In this document: piece by piece, positions 21,285 through 33,800 of the stretch
Position numbering within the stretch: position 1 is the first letter of the stretch
Layout of the letters: the number at the start of each line of letters is the position of its first letter
DNA from: Paramyrothecium sp. XJ0827
Taxonomy: Eukaryota; Ascomycota; Sordariomycetes; Hypocreales; Stachybotryaceae
Assembly: GCA_020881915.1 (NCBI GenBank)
Contig: JAJFPB010000010.1
Span: 930,001-994,000, forward strand
Length of the DNA: 64,000 nucleotides
Direction of reading: 5' to 3'
The notes under the pieces: generated by a model
What the model was told of the DNA's origin: nothing
Database searches by the model: none
What the model saw: the letters and a program-made list of their open reading frames with translations, nothing else
Translations under genes and position numbers: made by a program

Positions 21285-24115
21285 ATGAGGACGGCATCCT
21301 TGTTCACCGGGCTTTCGCTTGTGCTGGGTGTCTTCAGCTTGAGGACCCGTCAACAGGACGGCGCAAACCTCGCGACGAATGAGACAGCCAGCATTGCTCC
21401 TAAGCACTACATTGTCGAATTCCAGGCCGTACGCTCACTCCGCTAATAATGCTGTGAATGCAGACTGACGAGGAACAGGATGTGGATGCCGCTGCTGCTG
21501 CCAAGCAGGTCGCCGAGAATAATGGCGGCAAGGTGCTGAAGGTCTTCCAAAGCGACGTGTTCAGCGGTTGCGCCATTGAGGCGCACGAAGACAATGCCGA
21601 CACGCTGCAAGCTTTGGAAGCTGTGTCGCAAGCATGGCCCTCACGCAAGCTTTTCCTGGGGCCTTCTGAACCAGAGGCATTGATGGCCGGTGATGCCGTG
21701 CTAGAAAACTACACAGTCCATCACTTGACTGGAGTCGACAAGCTACATGAAGCGGGCATCCGAGGCAAAGGCGCCAAGGTCGCTGTGATTGATTCGGGCA
21801 TCAACTATGATCACCCAGCCGTAGGTGTCTCCTGCTACTAGGCATCTGAATCGCTTCAAAACTAATAGGGTTGACAGCTCGGCGGTGGCTTTGGTGAAGG
21901 GTTCAAAGTCTCAGGCGGATATGACTTCGTCGGCAACGGAGTATGGCCCATGCCGGGAGAGTTGAAGACCCCAGATGAGGACCCCATCGACCAGCAAGGT
22001 CACGGAACTCACGTGGCCGGCATCGTGGCCAGCCGCAGCGACGCCATGACCGGCGTCGCGCCCGAGGCCGAGCTGCGTGCTTACAAGGTGTTTGGTGCCA
22101 TTGACGGCACCGACGAGGAAACCATCATCGAGGCCATGATTCGGGCTTACGAGGATGGAGTTGACATCATCACCATCTCCATCGGTGGTCTTGACGGTTG
22201 GTCAGATGGGCCGTGGGCGCTCGTTGCGAGCAGAATGGTCGAGCTTGGTGTGTTGATCACCGTCTCAGCCGGCAATGACGGCAATGTCGGAGCGTTTGCT
22301 GGCAACAGCGGATCTTCCGGTGCCAATGTTTTGGCTATCGCGTCGCTGGAGCCTGACGTGATCACCGTCCCTGGCTTCATGCTGACCTTCTCTCAGGAAG
22401 ATGGCTCATCCAAGGATTCCTGGACTCCATACCATGCCATAGTCGAATGGGGGGTTGAGGATTGGCCTATTGTTCCCCTGAGCCTCGAGCCTCTAGAGAA
22501 CGAGGCTTGCGAGCCATTGCCTGAAGACACCCCCGACTTCACCGGCAAGATTCCGCTGGTTCGTCGCGGTGGTTGCGCCTTCATCGACAAGCAGTTCCAC
22601 CTTTCTGCGTTCAACGCATCCCACATCCTGTTCTACTCGAACGATATGCCCTTCACAGGTCCTTCAACCTGGGACCCCTCCTCGCAGCTGGCCATGGTCA
22701 TGGCTGACACCGGAAAGGCCATCATTGACGCCGTCGTCGCTGGAGGAAACGTGACGGCCAACTTCAACTACCCTACCGACAGGAACAGGATTGCCGTCAG
22801 GACCTTTGACCTGCCAGGCGTTGCCAGCACCTTCACATCAATCGGTCCGACCAACGACCTCTTCGTCAAGTCTGATGTCGCAGCGCCCGGTGGCCGCATC
22901 CTGTCGACTTATCTTGGCGACGGCTTCGCGGAGATGAGCGGCACCTCGATGGCCTGCCCTTACGTCGCCGGTGTAGCAGCCTTGTACGTTGGTAAGTACG
23001 GCGGTCGCTCCACCCACGGGCCGAGCTGGGCCAAGGCGCTCGCAATGAAGATCATTGCATCGGGCGAGGCCGTACCTTGGGATGATGGTCTGCTCTCTGG
23101 GATCACTTACCCCTTCTTCGCGCCAGTCGCGCAGGTCGGTACCGGTCGTGTCAACGCGTCCAAGATCCTGGCCTACGAAACAGAGCTGTCCCTCTCACGA
23201 TTCGCCCTGAACGACACACTACACTTCAGTCGCTACCATAAGGTCGACATCACCAACAAGGGCAGCAAGCCCGTGACCTACACTTTCTCTCAACAGGCAT
23301 TTGGCGGTTTGAACACCATGAACAACGACCCCAATGCCTGGGCCACGCCTCGCATGGCGTGGGCCGAGGAATTGATGGTCGACCCAGTGGAACTGGTGCC
23401 CAGCATTTCGTTCCCTCGCAGTGGTTTCACGGTGCAGCCCGGCAAGACGCGGACTGCGCAGTTCAACTTCAAAGCTCCAGAGGGCGGCATCGCCAAGAAC
23501 CTCCCCGTCTACAGCGGCAAGGTCATCATCAAAGGCAGCAACGGCGACGAGCTGGGCGTGCCGTATCTTGGCCTGGCAGCGGACTTGAAGCGGGATAATG
23601 AGCTGATGTACCAGTATCCAATTGGGCTGCCAATCCTCACCTCGACGCTCAACGACATCCCCATCGCCGAGAAGGCCAACTTTACCTTCAATCTGTCGAC
23701 AGAAGCTCAGGACTTCCCTCGTGCGCACGCCCGTCTCCAGTTCGCCACGCGCGAACTCCGCTGGGATGTCTTCGAGGAGGGATGGCGGGAGCGCCAGTGG
23801 AAATACCCGCCCGTCGTTGGCAAGGACGGCTACCTGGGCGCGGTGACGGGCTGGTCCGAGGCCGGTTGGAGCAATGTGTTCGACCCTGAGGTCGACGACG
23901 CGAACAGCCTCATTTCTACACCTCTGCGCAACGTGCCGCGAAGTGTGACCGGCCGACGAGGCGTTGATCTCTGGTGGCTGGGCAAGTTTGCCAACGGAAC
24001 GCAGATTGCCCCGGGCAACTACCGCTTGCGCTTCGCCGTCTTGAAGCCGTTTGGAAACCCCAAGGCTGCAGACAACTGGGATGTCGTTGATACGCCATTG
24101 ATAACAGTCTTGTAA
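21285..24115 (+). CDS. Secreted subtilisin-like serine protease (S8) with PA domain
   Basis: Exons 21285-21428, 21479-21820 and 21878-24115 give 907 residues. The first intron is ambiguous: the nearest AG (21463) would make it 35 nt, unusually short, while the AG at 21478 gives 50 nt, and both keep the frame. MRTASLFTGLSLVLGVFS is a signal peptide, followed by an inhibitor-type propeptide (APKHYIVEFQ). The catalytic triad is visible: Asp153 in VIDSGINYDH, His204 in QGHGTHVAGI and Ser519 in MSGTSMACPYVAG. A PA insert lies between His and Ser (LVRRGGCAFIDKQ, HILFYSND). After the protease come an Fn3-like domain (VTYTFSQQAF, VQPGKTRTAQFNFK) and a C-terminal beta domain. This is the architecture of Vpr-type extracellular subtilases. 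It probably degrades external protein for nutrition. Confidence 0.92.
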
Positions 24116-25233
24116 AGGCGGAATTTAGGCGGCGCGCGCATGGGTCGGCGCAGCGCGCAGTCGCCAATTGCTGCAGTTTAACCCGGCTCTCACTTCCCTC
24201 ACGCAAAGCAGGCTGGAAATCAATCCTCAATTTTGGCAGAGACAGGGTAAAAGTCGCTATGATGGGAAATCTCCTCGCATAATAGAACTCGTACCACCAA
24301 TAGATTAATCCATTTCTCTTTCCCGAAGCCTGTGCGTCGGCTAAAGGTGATTTCGCGACACCCTCATCAGGGCCGAGACTTGTCCACGGGTCTAGAGCGT
24401 CGCTGCTCACTGTGGTCTCAGCAGTTTCAGGGGCTAATTAACGACCAAGGTCAGCGCAGCCAGTCGGTTCCCAGTAAGCCGCATGACTGGGTGGCGCCTG
24501 ATCTTCGCCAATAAGTTGTGGAGCTCTCACTCTCGGGCGGAATACGAGCAAAGGATCTAGCTCTTATGTTGGACACAATAGTAGCAATTCCACCGTAAAC
24601 TTACCCTATCTAGAGGAGTGTTCCCGAGAGCCATGAGACCAGGCAAGGGCTTAGCTCAGGATAGCAGTGAGATGGTATGATTTTTGTCATTTTTCAAGGG
24701 TCCTAGTCAGCGTGCCCCGGACAAATTAGTCGAAGCTATTAAGGATGTCAATTTCTTGTCATGCACAAAGTTGCCTAGGGCTGGGCATGGGCCCTGTCTC
24801 GCCTTTTTTTATGAATGGCCGTCTGTTTCGCTGCTTATCAATTCTCATACTTGCACGATGGGTTTTGCTGGCAGTCCATGCCCTTCTAGAATTGTTCCCT
24901 CTCCTTCACTGCTAGATCATTTGCTGTCAAATCCTCCTGGCCGCTCCTTCAGGTCAGCTACTGGTGACTGGGGGACAGGCTCCGCTCAACGTAAGGTACG
25001 CCCCCCATTACGGTGGTGCGGCTACCCCGAATGGTTCTAGTCAAGGAAAAATTGATCCTTGTTTGCACACGGGTCCGTTGACTACTGTGAGCGAAGGATT
25101 CTCTTCCCTATAGGATACTAGGTGAAAAGAATATAGTACTCAATATAAATACAGCGCTTTCAATGCCTGGCTGTTCGAACGTGTTCTTGCTTGTTGCCAG
25201 CTCCAGGTATCAGTCAGACTCCAATCGCCCAGC
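24116..25233. other. Intergenic upstream of the tyrosinase gene
   Basis: About 1.1 kb between two same-strand genes. Only short frames without protein character occur. The right end carries the tyrosinase promoter with a TATA box. Confidence 0.5.
25144..25151 (+). promoter_or_regulatory. TATA box of the tyrosinase gene
   Basis: TATAAATA lies about 90 bp before the tyrosinase start codon, a usual spacing for a strongly induced fungal gene. Confidence 0.5.
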
Positions 25234-26395
25234 ATGCATCTGTCCTCTGTGCTCTTCACCGCCAGCGTCTGTCTTGGCGCTGCGCTAGACACTCGTCAGA
25301 CTCCTCGCCCTTGTACACCTGCAAAGGTTTCAAAGCGAGTCGAGTGGCGCCAGTTGCCCGATGCGGACAAGAAGTTGTACCTTGACTCTGTTCTGTGCCT
25401 TTCAACCAAGCCCTCGCGCCTGGGACTTAACTCGACGCTGTACGACGATTTCCCATGGGCCCACGCTAGGGTGAACGACAACAGTGCGTAAACCTTTAAT
25501 CCATTCAATATGACAAGGACCCAGTCAGCTAACAGTCTACAAAGTTCACGCCGTTGCCTCTTTCCTTCCCTGGCACAGATGGTTTGTTCATCTGTATGAG
25601 GAGGCCGTCCGTGAGTGTGGTTACACTGGCTCTTTCCCGTGAGTTTAGACGATGCATTCCCTCAAGCACAACTCTTCAGGAACAGGGTATTGACAATCGT
25701 ATCATAGCTACTGGGATTGGACGATTGACGCTGGCAATGTCCCCAACTCTCCCATCTGGGACGCTGAGCTGGGCTTTGGTGGCGATGGCAACCCTGACAG
25801 GGCTGAGGAGGGTGGCAGCCAACGCCGCGAGTGCGTTGACGATGGTCCCTTCAAGAACCTTCGCCCTGCGTACTTCGGTTCCGGCAAGGAGGAGCATTGT
25901 CTGGCGCGAAACTGGAACGCTGGCGGCAACAGCGTCGGCGACATGATGTCCTTCGCATACACCAAGGCTGTGGTTGACAACATTCAGAAACTGGACACCT
26001 TCTTGGAGTATGCCAACAGCCTGGAGGGTCGTCCACACGGTGCTGTGCACGTCGGTATCGGCGGTGACATGATGCCCTCGACCTCCCCAAACGGTAGGTC
26101 CCCTTATCACGCCGTTGTAATCGAGAAACTAAACAAGCTGACAAAATTGCTAGACCCCATCTTCTTCCTGCACCATGCCCAGGTCGACCGTCTCTGGACC
26201 CTGTGGCAGAATGCCAGCCCGCTCGCTCGCGAGTCGGACTATGAGGGTAACAAGTTCCAAGACAAGTGGGACGGTACCATCCCTGAAGCAGCCTCGCTGG
26301 ATGACGCTATGGAATTCTCGGGTCTGTCTAGGAACCTGCAGGTCCGCGAGGTCATGACTACCCGTACCTCCTTGCTCTGCTACGAGTACGAATAA
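25234..26395 (+). CDS. Short secreted tyrosinase / catechol oxidase
   Basis: Exons 25234-25483, 25536-25638, 25708-26093 and 26154-26395 give 326 residues. MHLSSVLFTASVCLGAAL is a signal peptide. All six copper ligands of a type-3 site can be placed: CuA at His77 (PWAH), His88 (YKVH) and His97 (FLPWHRWF), and CuB at His228 and His232 (HGAVH) plus His254 (FFLHHAQVDRLW). PYWDWTIDAGN follows CuA as in the family. The residue two before His88 is not Cys, so the Cys-His thioether of many fungal tyrosinases is absent at this place. The C-terminal shielding domain of long tyrosinases is also missing, so it belongs with the short, secreted group. It oxidises phenols or catechols to quinones, for melanin formation or detoxifying plant phenolics. 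Confidence 0.9.
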
Positions 26396-26788
26396 AGGTG
26401 TAGTTTCAGCAAGAACAGGCTTGGCTTACTAGCATGTCTCTGCCCGACTTAGATTAAAAGTTGCGTAGAATATACAAAGGCGCTTTGTACAAACTTCATT
26501 CCTAGGTACCACGTCCGGTTCCAGAAGAGGTTTTAATGGTGATGTGACATCTTCAATGCCCATTCTCGTGGTATTTCCCCAGGCCAGATTGACATGGTTA
26601 TTTGCAATTCACGATTCTCTAAAGCAAGAACAATGAAGTGCCGTTAACAATTCATTATAGAGGATGCTTAACCTCTTTCAGCTGCATTTATCCTTCGTGG
26701 ATAAATTACTTCCAACGACCTTTAGCGGGTCGGGTCTTTATATCTTTATACCAAGCCACAACAATAGACTACAATCCAGGCAGCTCCT
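26396..26788. other. Intergenic between convergent genes
   Basis: About 390 bases of 3' flanks; nothing further is seen. Confidence 0.5.
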
Positions 26789-27555
26789 TCAACCCCGTTT
26801 GACCTGACTCGGGATCCACAAATCTACAGCGACGTCCTTCAGAGTGTCAGGAAGTCTTCGTAACATCTCCTTATTTACCTCGTCCAACATGTTTGCGTCG
26901 TCAATGTTCAATCGATCGACCTCATCCTTGACAGTGTTCATGATCTGAAAAGCCACATTGCTCAGTGCTTTGTTGACAATCTTGCTCGGCCGTTAGCACT
27001 TCAAAGGCATCATTGCGGACGTTCAATAGTTACACTTACAGTGTCTTTGGATGCAAGTATGGCGATGGTCTTGAAGCGCTTGCCGAGCATATTTGGGTTC
27101 ACAGAAAACCCAAACTCCTGCCTCATCTTCTCCGCGATCACGGCATATGTGTCGCCTTCACGTCGTTGTTGAACCAAGAAACTGTCTAGCTGGGGATTCC
27201 ACTTCATGCCACGGCACACGTGTTCAGACTGGGCAGACTTGTCGACCAACGCGGCCAAATCTACCGCGGCAAGTCCAGCAAGAGTATCGTTCCCTTCATG
27301 GTTAATATCAGGCGGAAGCTTGAGTAAGGGATCATCCAAATTGATGTTCAGGTGGCCCATCGGCCAGAGATCAAACCCGCCGCCTTCATTTCCGTTCAAC
27401 GATGAGAAGACAGCAGGGTAGGTCTCGAAGAAGGTCAGATCTTCCAGATCATTCGCAAAGTAGGAGGCCCCGGCATTGGAACGAATGGGAGCGTTGCGCT
27501 CCTTTGAACCCATTCTGAAGATGAGCTCAGACGGTCTTGGATAACGGAGAGCCAT
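26789..27555 (-). CDS. Myb/SANT-like small protein, function unknown
   Basis: Two exons, 27555-27040 and 26980-26789, give 235 residues. The intron has a GTAAGTGT donor, a GCTAAC branch site and an AAG acceptor. Residues ~118-168 (MKWNPQLDSFLVQQRREG, YAVIAEKMRQEFGF, NMLGKRF) look like a Myb/SANT or trihelix-type helical unit, in which Trp, Phe and the final helix are spaced as in DNA-binding members. The N-terminal 110 residues are acidic and Gly/Pro-rich without known motifs. The C-terminal exon adds an amphipathic helix (VKDEVDRLNIDDANMLDEV). A regulator of transcription is possible. A second ATG at 27513 (MGSKERN) is an alternative start. Confidence 0.65.
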
Positions 27556-28718
27556 ACCAATACGCGAGAATGGTTCAATATGCGATCAGGGCAGGTTAGT
27601 TCTTTTATTGCAGCTCTCCGTGTATCCCTGGGCTTTCCGCCTGGCACAACGCCGTGGGCAACTGTAGCCAATCTTGCAGCGACGTGGCAGACACTTTCGG
27701 CGCAGGCAGTTCGCCTGAGCAGAAAACATTATCATTATTGGTTGGATGAGCTCTTTTTTTAATGGCAGACCGCCGGACGCAATATGCTTACGCGGAATGG
27801 TGGTAGGCTCTTTTAATGATAGGCTGCTGTGGTTCAGATTGGCCGAGGTTTGCAGCAATGGCGGTCTGCCATGGTGCGCACTGCCTCAAACCCACCGTCT
27901 GCCTAGTGATTCGCCCTTGTCTGCTTGACTCCCCAATCAATCATAAGTGAAGTGTGCAGTGCTGCATTGACTATATGGCATTGCCTGGTCCATATAAATC
28001 CTCTGCTTGCACCTTCCAACAGAAACTAAATCCTCACAGAACTCCTAATTACACGACGATTCTCGATAGTTACCATTGTGCGGCAGAAATATGCCACAGA
28101 GTAAGCATGTCACCACACATCATTCCTTTAATGAAAAAAAGCGATTGCGGGATCACAATGGCATTGGATGCACACGTGTCTCCAGGGACGATGTAAGGCC
28201 CCCTCCACGATGAGAGCGCGTTTCACTAACTGACGACAAGTTAGCGAACCAAGCTTTGCAAATGTCCATTCCACGTATATCAATGATATTGGAGGAAGAA
28301 ATGCGGCGGCTGAAAGCGGTAAAGCAGCCGGAAGATCTGGGGCGGACCCTGGAGGCGAAGCTTTAATTTGTGGGACATTGGAACAGCGCTCCTCTACACG
28401 AGTGCGGCAAGACGGATGGGATGTACACATTTCATGTCATTTCCTTTTTGTAGCAGCTAGATTCAAGCTACTTATTGCGTCGCTGGTGTTCTTGTCCTGG
28501 TAAGTGAGCATGTTCCGCCTGGCCTTGATTACATCGGAGTTGTCCCTGAGACCTTTTGATCACTGCATGCTGAAAAGTAGAGTATTATCAAAGAAATTAA
28601 GTAGTATTACTGTCTTGGTTCTGCTAGCTCAGCAGACGGCGGCAAATTTCCAATGCTTAGAATGATCATGAACCCGATCGCTGCTCACTTACTTGAGCCC
28701 TGGCCTTTCCCCCGTCAT
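27556..28718. other. Intergenic, no gene recognised
   Basis: About 1.16 kb between two minus-strand genes. Short frames only. Promoter of the Myb-like gene at the left end. Confidence 0.5.
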
Positions 28719-29565
28719 CTAGGCAAGGCTGACATCGTCCAGGCCAAATACACCTCCAATAGTAGACACATCACACCACAGCTCTATCGCAAGATTGCCT
28801 GTTCCGGTTGCCGGAGCCACGTAAGTACCGGTAAGCCCGTAGTAACGTGGTGGGTTACCTCCCCCAGCACCTGAGTAGATCTCGGTCTGCACGATCGTGG
28901 TTCCATCAAGCGCTGCCCTGAGGTGGCACGGGCTAAAGGCCAAATCTAGCACACTATAGTAGGCGTTGAATGTGTATCTTGTCCCTGCCGTCAGGCTGAC
29001 AGGCTGAGAAAGAACATCTGGCGTCTCGTCACCCGGATTGCCAATTTGCCTACCTGATTTAGCAAAGTAAAATCGGCAGGCGAGGCAAGTTCAACTTACA
29101 GAGATTTGGTGCCAGTGCGTGCTCTGAAAGGGAAAAACGTCGTGCTCTCCGAGTTATCGGCAACTCTGAAGTAACCACCAGAAGCGGCGGCAGTCCAAGG
29201 GCTCAAGCTGCCAGTCTCAAAGCCACCGTTGATCACCAAATTGGTGGGTGTGGCAGAAGAAGTTGCGCTTGTTGTAATTGTAGTTGCAGTTGCAAGACAA
29301 TTGCAAGCGCTAGAAAGACGAGTTGGCCCGCATGTTGCAAAGGGCGATGGAGCTGCAGTTGGACTGGGGTCGTGGTTAGGCTCTGCATCAAGACACTGGC
29401 GAGAGTATCCTACCTGGCAAGATATCCGCTGCAGAAACCTGCCGAGGTTCTCTCCTGATACGCCTTGACGGCACGGTAGCAATTGTCTGAGTTGCAGACT
29501 TGAGCAGCTGCCAAATGCAGAGCGGAGAGAACGAGGACAGCGCGCTGGACGAACATTGTGATCAT
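28719..29565 (-). CDS. Secreted Cys-rich protein with CenC-like carbohydrate-binding module
   Basis: Exons 29565-29414, 29363-29100 and 29049-28719 give 248 residues. The start MITMFVQRAVLVLSALHLAAA is a signal peptide. A Cys-rich head follows (VCNSDNCYRAVKAY, GFCSGYLA, FATCG, SACNCLAT), a pattern common in small fungal surface proteins. A Thr/Ser linker leads to NLVINGGFETGSLSPWTA, the classic opening of a CenC/CBM4_9-like beta-sandwich that ends in FGLDDVSLA. The module probably binds glucan, chitin or another wall polymer, so the protein may protect the fungal wall or adhere to a substrate. An ATG at 29604 is in frame but would lie right beside the expected transcription start, so 29565 is preferred. 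Confidence 0.8.
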
Positions 29566-29637
29566 AGCCGGAAAGGTGTTAGATGTTGTATTGTTGAGGA
29601 TCATGTTTTCCTGTCGTTCATGAAGAGGTGAACAGGG

Positions 29638-29645
29638 TATTTAAA
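29638..29645 (-). promoter_or_regulatory. TATA-like box of the CenC-module gene
   Basis: TTTAAATA on the minus strand, 73 bp before the chosen ATG at 29565 and only 34 bp before the alternative ATG at 29604. The spacing supports the downstream start. Confidence 0.4.
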
Positions 29646-30816
29646 CACAGAACCGCATCAAGCATCGGACCACACGACAACTGGCCCATGCGAATATTGG
29701 AATGCGCATGCATATGCTACCTTGCCCTTCTGGCATTGAATTGGCTGATTGGACTTTCACTTGCATTAGAGCCGACCGTTAGAGCCCTGAACGGTTAGTC
29801 TCAGCGCCACGCATGAGAAATATTGCTGCCATCTTACTTCGTTTAAGAAGTCGCCTCAGCTTTCAGCTCACCCATTATGCAACCCCTTTTCAAAATCTCG
29901 TATACGAGAAAAAACTTGAATGGCTTCATCTTGGCTGACGTTAGATTTACAGCTTGTCAGATGAAAGCGAAGAACGGCATGATATGGCTTGGAGTGAACC
30001 CAAGAATTGCAGCAATGTGAAATGAAAGCCACATGTATGTACTTTGGTCCTGCTGATATAGTCCGGCAGTTTCCAAAGGCTCACCATAGGTCGAAACTTT
30101 CCAGTCCTCGAACTCATGGTCCTATTTCATAAGAGAGCATTTTGTTGATAAAGGTTCCCTAGGTTCTGCACTGAGATTAGCTGTACAACGGTGAAGGCAA
30201 CAGCTATCATGGAAAGACTCTTTTTATTGAGTTCATTCAATCATGAAACCCCCTTTCTTATCTCAAGTTCCATATTTCTATGAGCAGAATTATGTTTGAA
30301 ACTCAGGACAGCAGTGGTGAAGTATATCATAAATTTTGTTCCAAATTACTTCGACTCAGTTGCCACGCCTGCTAATTCTCGTGTTGAGGAACCGAAATGG
30401 CTTAAATTAAACCAAACGTTTGACGCTATGATATGAAGCATATGGCATCGAATCATTGCAGGGGCGAGGCGTCCTATATGTGACAATGAGCCTGCCCATG
30501 TCCCACGCTTGTATGACTATGACGACTATCAATTTAGTCCCCTTCTCAAGATGTAAGTGTACCACTTTTGACAATGTTGTCACAAAAGTCCCAAATACTC
30601 GAACATTCTTAGCCATGAGCTGATTTATGGTAGGTGCACGTTGCGGAATGAGCCTTTTAACATTGACGCGCTTAATAGCTTTGTTTTTTGTGTCTCCTTC
30701 ACGTCTCAGATACGCAAAAAGGAAGTGCATAATGGAAAAGTTCAAAATATATTGACGGACAACGAATGCGGAACAAATTACGGTAAAGTTTTATTGTACA
30801 TGAAGGTTGAATCAAT
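29646..30816. other. Intergenic, no gene recognised
   Basis: About 1.2 kb between two minus-strand genes, moderately AT-rich in 30180-30400. No conserved frame is seen. Confidence 0.5.
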
Positions 30817-33800
30817 TCATAGACCAGGGTCGCCTTTTGGAAGGGTCAGCAACGTTCAAAGAAGCATAGAGGTCTGTACTTACTGATAGGTCCATCGTCA
30901 CCACCACTTCCTCCTCCACACTCGTTGAAATAGGTGAATGCCTGTCATCGAATGCGTTAATAAAAGTGCAAGCATCCAGCAGATCAAGGTAGGCTTACCG
31001 TATTACTCGCTGGAAGAACATTCACGAGATCTGCACGTCCTAAGCCGCCCTGGTTGGTGAAGTGCTGAAGAGTTGGTTAGCATATGGCGTAAAGACCCAG
31101 TACCCATTCTTAGCTGTTGACGCACCATAGTCTCGCCTCGGTCAATTGGGGAGTACAGCACACCGCGTGCGGTCCATGAGAAAGAACTACCACCGCCACC
31201 TGGCATGCGTCCATTGTTCTTGTAGACTGTTCCGGCGCCAGTGTACTTATCCAGATGGATGAGATCCGCACGGCCAGAGTTCTCAACGTCAGCGAAACGG
31301 ATGTTTGCTCGATCCCTGTGACAAAGAATATGGTCAGCGAGTTCGAAAGAATCCGCGTTATTTGAAGGCCATGGCTTACCATCCTTCAGACTTCTTGACC
31401 TGACCGACATCAGTCATGCCTTCTGCCGTATTGAGCCATGCAGTGACCAAGCCATCTGGTTGGATGCATAAAACGTCGGCTCGCTTGTCGCCGCTGTGAA
31501 TCGTCAGCATTTTAAACTCTCCTGGTAGTTATAGTTGCAAGGCTCACTCGATGTCAGCGAGTCTCATGCCGCGGTCGAAAATGGACACTCCCCAGCCCTG
31601 CGGGCATGTTGCATCACCTGTCACAACTCCCACGTCTTTGAAGGTCAATTTATTCGCTCCTTGGTCGTACTCGTTCTCATAGAGTCTCAATGCACCGGTA
31701 GCCTTGTCCTGGACAAGTACGTCGCACCTGCCGTCCCCGTTCCAATCCGCTAGATGGATGCCAACACGCGGGCCAGGAACGTTCAATTCGATAGTGGTGT
31801 CATGACCCCAGTTCGGTGGCTGGTTGATATTGGCAAATATCTCAGCCGCATGCCCGTCAGACCAGATCCAAATGTAATCATCGGATCCAGTACCTCGCAT
31901 GTCGCAGTAAAAGTCGCCGTCCGCTTTGCGTCTGGTGCCACCGCTGCCCGTATTCTCCCACACGAGAACGTCGTAATGGCCAGCTTCTTCCTTTAGATAG
32001 ATGTAATCCAGTCGTCCAGAGCCATAGATGCGAGCAAATTTGATTTGATCACGGATGCCAGAAGTGCCTAGACCAGCGTGCGTCCTGCCGGCAGACCTCC
32101 AGTCAGGCACCTAGAGGGAGATTAGCAAAATGAAGTCTTCCTTAGCGATAACGGACTTGCTTACGATGCCTGAACCCCATCCTCTTGAGTTAATCCATGT
32201 GTCAACTTCTCCTTTGTCGCCAACGTAAAGGTAGTCGGTGCGGAAGCTTTGATGTGTAAGTACCAACTTCATATAGTCTCGCAAGCAAGAAACTCACTCT
32301 CCGTTGATATCACCGAAGAAAACTCCTGCCTTGTCCGCCTTGTTCTTGTCGAACACGACACCACGAAGGCCGTCCGGGGTACTAAAACCTTGCCAATAGT
32401 ACTTGTCACCTTGGCCGCCATTGCGGGAGCAGCTACACCATCATTTAGTAAGCAATGATAGCGCCAAGACGTGGTGTTCCCAGCCCGTCATGACTTACAT
32501 GACATTGCCGTCAGATTCAGTCAGGCAATAATCGGCCCTGCCGTCACCATCGATATCTAACTCAACATTAGTCTAGTTGGAAGGACTGAACGACAAACTA
32601 CCGACCTGCTATTCGAACATCAGATGCTTCGAAGCCGTCATGAGTGGGTACGACCTAAGTAGGGAAGATGTTAGCTTTTATCGCAAGGCATAGCTGTGAG
32701 ATGCGTAGGCCACGACTTACAGTTCCAAGGCTCTCAAACTTTGGTGGGTTACCTCCTCTGTTGACAGAAACTACAACTTCAGAGCCGCCTTTAAGACAAA
32801 AGAAGTCATCTATTTCCGTGTTAATCCTCATACTATTTAATCGGAAAATATCAAGTAGGCTTTACCTAAACCATCGTTGTTCTGAGGAACAATCTCATGT
32901 CAGTTCTTGCTATCGGTGAGTTCAAGTACCGGTACTTACGAAGTCTGCAAAAGCATAAACTGAGACGAAGTTAGCATAGAGCAGTCTTTGTAGTAGCAAA
33001 TTTACTCACGAGGTCCAGCGTCACAGTCCACGCCAACGTCGAAAGTAGTCGAGGGTCCAAATTCGCCGCCACCTAGGTTCTGGCGATAGTAGTACGTGTT
33101 CTTGCCATTAGTGTCATGGAAGATGCGAATCCATTCGTCGAGTGCCTCGTTCCTGTTGAAATTGGGGTTGCCCACCACAATGTTGGCGAAGAACATGTGA
33201 GATGGAATGGCATCCGTGATCGACGCCGGGTCTTCATTCTTCTCGATGCGAGCGGACTCGATCGCTCCGCGCTCAACTCGGTCGTGCACGTAGTTTCCAT
33301 CGTCGTGTCCGCTTCCTTGTTGGGTTTTGACGGGGCCGCGTGCGTTTCCAGCAACCTTGGTGCATGTCTTCGGCGAGCTAGCTGCAGAGTCGTCGATAGT
33401 GCTGTTTCCAGGTGGTTGGATGAGATCCTCCAGTTTGCTGATTTCATCCCACCACAGACTAGCAAAGAGCTTGAATCCCTCATCATTGGGGTGAATTCCG
33501 TCGCCACCGAGATGATCCATAGACATAGCGTCGTACATGTCGGCAAGGCCAATCCTGGGGTTCTCGTGGTTAGCGACAAGATCTCGATATTGCTGGCTGA
33601 CGTGCGCAGCGCAAACGTCGTTGCCTCGGCTCTTTGCGAGTGTCGAAACAATGACCGTGACACCTGGGATGCTCTCGAAAATGTCGTCGACCATGTCCTT
33701 CATGCGGGCGCCGGCGTTGTTTACGTCAATATTCTGACCACAGTCGTTCCTATATCACCATTAGCAATCATCAGGAGGCCACAACCAAACGATCTCGAAT

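Noticed and set aside
23219..23728. 169-residue minus-strand ORF
   Set aside because: Antisense shadow of the subtilase C-terminal region.
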